Assembly (NCBI RefSeq): GCF_019957155.1
Contig: NZ_JAIPME010000002.1
Location: 248,001-312,000 of the forward strand
Source: Anaerococcus murdochii
Lineage (GTDB): Bacteria; Bacillota; Clostridia; Tissierellales; Peptoniphilaceae
Direction: 5' to 3'
DNA length: 64,000 bases
The translations under genes were made by a program, and so were the position numbers. Numbering within the stretch: position 1 is the stretch's first letter; every line of letters starts with the position of its first letter. Positions 61,655-64,000 of the stretch are shown piece by piece. The notes under the pieces are model-generated. The model was given only the letters and a program-made list of their open reading frames with translations. It did not search any database and was not told the DNA's origin.

Positions 61655-61834
61655 AAAAGGGGCTGTTGCAAATTGTGAATAACTATCGTCCCATCAGCAG
61701 AGGGTTCTCTTAGAAAATTTTTTATATAGCCTGCCGGCTCATGGAGGCGTTTAGCCTGTCGGCATGTGAGACTTTTCTAAGAGGTTCCTCTGGTGATATT
61801 GGGACGATTTATTCATTCTGAAACATCCCCTTTT
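61655..61834. mobile_element. 180-bp long inverted-repeat element (MITE-like)
   Basis: The ends are imperfect inverted repeats: AAAAGGGGCTGTTGCAAA on the left and the complement of AAAAGGGGATGTTTCA on the right. Pairing continues inward through GAATAA, TCGTCCCA, CAGAGG and CTCTTAGAAAA, giving arms of about 60 bases. The centre has two copies of TAGCCTGYCGGC and is GC-rich. No frame is present. It looks like a non-autonomous transposable element or a highly folded RNA. Confidence 0.65.
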
Positions 61835-61851
61835 TATAGTTTATATAATTT

Positions 61852-62391
61852 TTATTCCTCACCCAAGTCCAAAATTCCCTCTGGGGCGGATTCTTTGCCG
61901 ACGTATTCAATTCTTGTTCTTAGCTTTCCCTTGGCCCCGCTTTCCTTAAAAGACTGGTCGGTTTCTTTGATTAGGTAGGCACCTTCATCTAGATTTTTTA
62001 TTTTTATTTTTTCCTTAATCTTTCCCTTATCTTTCTCATACATGGCGGAAGTCATCTGATCGTATGCCTTGTCGTCAAAATAAAGTTGGGATTTTTCTGA
62101 ATATTTTGGCTCACTTCCAAGTTTTTTGCTAATTTCTCCAAGGCTCATCTCATCACAATCCTTGGCAAGCCTCATTATATCCCAAGGCCCCATCCCATCT
62201 TCCTTGACCTTCCAATAAGCGACCTGCCTATGGCTTGCCCTCGCCATTTCCTCATCACTTTTAATTTTTACTCCTAGGTCTATTTCATATCCGTCATTCT
62301 TATTGGCATAGGATTTTGCAAGAAAAATTCCTGCAAAAACTAAAACTAGGATGCCTAAAATAAGAATTTTTTTATTAAATATCTTCTTCAT
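61852..62391 (-). CDS. Membrane-anchored accessory protein of the pilus locus
   Basis: A 179-residue protein with an N-terminal anchor or signal (ILILGILVLVFAGIFLA) and an exported domain. I see no known family, but DEGAYLIKETD and YVGKESAPEG recall the YxLxETxAPxGY (E-box) patterns of Gram-positive pilin proteins. It lacks an LPxTG motif. Position after two class C sortases suggests a small accessory of pilus assembly. It could also be unrelated, so function stays open. Confidence 0.55.
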   Translation of the reverse strand: MKKIFNKKILILGILVLVFAGIFLAKSYANKNDGYEIDLGVKIKSDEEMARASHRQVAYWKVKEDGMGPWDIMRLAKDCDEMSLGEISKKLGSEPKYSEKSQLYFDDKAYDQMTSAMYEKDKGKIKEKIKIKNLDEGAYLIKETDQSFKESGAKGKLRTRIEYVGKESAPEGILDLGEE

Positions 62392-62497
62392 TCTTTCCTC
62401 CTTTTTCCTAGTTTAGCATTTCCCATGTAAAATTTAGATTAAAAAAGCCCATAGCCTATATTTTTTTTATAAAATAAAGTCTAAGAGCTTTTAAATA

Positions 62498-63385
62498 TTA
62501 TTTTTCAAATCCAGCTTTCAATCTTTTCCCAAATCTCATTGCTGTATAGATTATAGCAAGGACGCCGACAATGCCACCTATTAGGGTTGCTGTCTTTGTA
62601 ATTTTTACAAGACCATTGCCTTCTTTTGCGTCATTGGCACTTGCCACAAATTCTCCAGAAGGAAGTTTAAATTCTTCTGCAGGGCCAGATTCGTCCCTAA
62701 TCGCATTTACCAAAAGCCTATCGGGTCTTGGTGGCAAAAATGGACTACAGGTGAGAAGGGTAATCATATCAAGATCTCCCCTTGGAGCAAGCTTTGCCCA
62801 ATCATATGGCCCGATAATTTCCTTATCGCTTACCACATAACGCATGGTTTCATTGGCTCTTTCTATATAAATATAGTCGCCACTTTCAAGTTCATCCACA
62901 TATAAAAACATGGTATCGCCCCACCAGCCTCTGTGGCCGGCTATGGCTGACCTTGTACCCTTGCCACCAACAGGAATAGCAGTTCCTGCTACCTGGGCAA
63001 CTCCCTTTGATATGTGTTCAAGAGTCGCATCTAGGTATAAAGGCAAATATTTATCCAGCTTTGGTATAGAAAGATAGGCAAAAGGTGTGTTGGTTGTCCT
63101 AAACATCTCGTACTTATTTTCGTAATCCTCAGTTGTGAATGGGTCTTCCACGGAAATGTCAGTATCCTTAATCATTTCATTGTAGGCTGCTGCGTTTTTA
63201 TTTTCTTCTTCAATCTCTTCTGCCGGCTTTGCAGCTTCGATTTTCTCGAAGGATTTTTTCTCAGCTTTGGCCCTCAAATCGTGGTAAGATCTCAAAACCA
63301 AAGGGCTGGTCAAAAGCACTAGGCCTAGCAATATTAATATATATCCCAAAAAGGATTTTTTAGTTAATTTGATTTCTTTCTTCAA
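62498..63385 (-). CDS. Class C sortase (pilin polymerase)
   Basis: Membrane transpeptidase that polymerises pilin subunits; 295 residues. N- and C-terminal membrane segments (YILILLGLVLLTSPLVL; LIGGIVGVLAIIYTAM) flank the catalytic domain. The lid motif VEDPFTTED (DPF) lies near residue 80. Catalytic residues: His in IAGHRGWWG, Cys in TLLTCSPF, Arg in PDRLLVNAI. The TLxTCxP form and lid are specific to class C. It overlaps the upstream sortase by 26 bases. Confidence 0.94.
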   Translation of the reverse strand: MKKEIKLTKKSFLGYILILLGLVLLTSPLVLRSYHDLRAKAEKKSFEKIEAAKPAEEIEEENKNAAAYNEMIKDTDISVEDPFTTEDYENKYEMFRTTNTPFAYLSIPKLDKYLPLYLDATLEHISKGVAQVAGTAIPVGGKGTRSAIAGHRGWWGDTMFLYVDELESGDYIYIERANETMRYVVSDKEIIGPYDWAKLAPRGDLDMITLLTCSPFLPPRPDRLLVNAIRDESGPAEEFKLPSGEFVASANDAKEGNGLVKITKTATLIGGIVGVLAIIYTAMRFGKRLKAGFEK

Positions 63386-64000
63386 TTTCTCTCAGCTCCT
63401 TGCTTAGATTGTCGGTCCTCTTCTTTTCCCTAAAAAGGGTCAACAAAAGGATAATTATAATCGGTATGAGTACCAAAACCATCCTGAAAAAGTCAAACCT
63501 TGCCCTTGGAGTGTTTGCAACACCATCGTCGATTGCTTCCTGGTAAGGAATCCTCACCCCACGGACCAAAAGCCTGTGGGAGTTGATCATGTAAGGTGTA
63601 CAGGTTAGTAGGGTCGCATAATCCTTACGCTCAACTACAAGGACTGGCTCAAAATCAGAAGGCTCTACAACCTGGATTTTATCAACCTTATAGGCAATAG
63701 TTTCCTTAATATTTGTAATATAAAATATGTCGCCATAGGCAAGTTGGTCAAGATTTCTAAAAAGCTTGGCATTAGGTAGGCCCCTGTGGGCTGTGATAAC
63801 TGTATGGGTCGAATCTCCACCGATAGGAAGAGATGTACCCTCCAAGTGGCCGGCACCCTTCTGCAAGACATCCTCACTAGAGCCCGCCCTTATTGGAATA
63901 TCAACCTGAATCTTAGGAATCCTAATATGGCCAAGCATTTCCTCAACTTCAAGCATCCTGGCATATTCAGCACGACCTGCCTTTTCCATATCGGTATAAG
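63360..64000 (-). CDS. Class C sortase (partial, N-terminus beyond the window)
   Basis: A second pilus sortase, open at the right edge: the frame continues upstream of the ATG at 63989 (residues TDMEKAG), so the N-terminal membrane segment and lid are missing from the window. The catalytic His is in VITAHRGLPNA, Cys in TLLTCTPYMINSHRLLV with the arginine, and a C-terminal membrane segment MVLVLIPIIIILLLTLF follows. Two tandem class C sortases usually sit with backbone and minor pilin genes, expected to the right. Confidence 0.92.
   Translation of the reverse strand, partial: YTDMEKAGRAEYARMLEVEEMLGHIRIPKIQVDIPIRAGSSEDVLQKGAGHLEGTSLPIGGDSTHTVITAHRGLPNAKLFRNLDQLAYGDIFYITNIKETIAYKVDKIQVVEPSDFEPVLVVERKDYATLLTCTPYMINSHRLLVRGVRIPYQEAIDDGVANTPRARFDFFRMVLVLIPIIIILLLTLFREKKRTDNLSKELREIEERNQIN

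Overview
The window looks like a chromosomal piece of a low-GC, anaerobic, Gram-positive bacterium of the Peptoniphilaceae/Tissierellia type (Anaerococcus-like). This is inferred from AT-rich codon use, three T-box leaders, lipoprotein signal peptides, a class C sortase (pilus) locus, [FeFe]-hydrogenase maturases, and many peptide and amino-acid uptake genes. Most genes lie on the minus strand. No rRNA, tRNA, CRISPR array, prophage or intact insertion sequence was seen.

Layout. 1-7.1 kb: trkH (cut by the window edge), trkA, an M20 amidohydrolase and a potABCD polyamine operon. 7.2-12.1 kb: a secreted fumarate-reductase-like flavolipoprotein with a covalent-FMN motif, a membrane protein, a small acetyltransferase and an MFS permease. 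12.1-16.0 kb: a decayed arsenic island (arsR, arsD, arsA, arsC and a truncated acr3) with the same 17-bp sequence near both ends and an IS1182-like transposase relic. 16.1-21.2 kb: a DASS permease, thiolase and two CoA-transferase subunits, divergent from a LysR regulator. 21.3-26.0 kb: glutaminase, HD protein, NlpC/P60 wall hydrolase, DUF1002 protein and Mrp ATPase.

26.2-34.9 kb: a T-box with a predicted lysine (AAA) specifier ahead of an amino-acid ABC transporter, then a MurJ-type flippase, peptidase T and an iron-siderophore-type ABC transporter. 35-40.3 kb: an unusual five-gene operon joining a FemAB-like transferase to a MacB/LolD-type ABC system, a tail-anchored beta-domain protein and a lipoprotein. 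40.4-49.6 kb: Nudix hydrolase; ileS of the long type with a GxHH signature behind an isoleucine (ATC) T-box; an AMMECR1-like protein; glutathione peroxidase; and a MetNIQ transporter plus M20 amidohydrolase behind a methionine (ATG) T-box.

49.6-53.8 kb: hydE, hydG and hydF, interrupted by a 570-bp gap with a plus-strand small reading frame and two near-identical hairpins. 53.9-59.1 kb: HD protein, acyl-ACP thioesterase, CtpA protease, metallo-beta-lactamase-fold protein and alanine symporter. 59.2-61.8 kb: an AT-rich PTS-type dihydroxyacetone kinase operon between an IS256-family relic and a 180-bp long-hairpin element. 61.9-64.0 kb: an accessory protein and two class C sortases, the downstream end of a pilus operon that continues past the right edge.

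The gene set fits an organism living on amino acids and peptides: amino-acid starvation is sensed by T-boxes, electrons can be disposed of through hydrogenase and an extracellular reductase, and the surface is managed by FemAB, NlpC/P60, CtpA and sortases. All function calls come from reading the translations; no database search was run.
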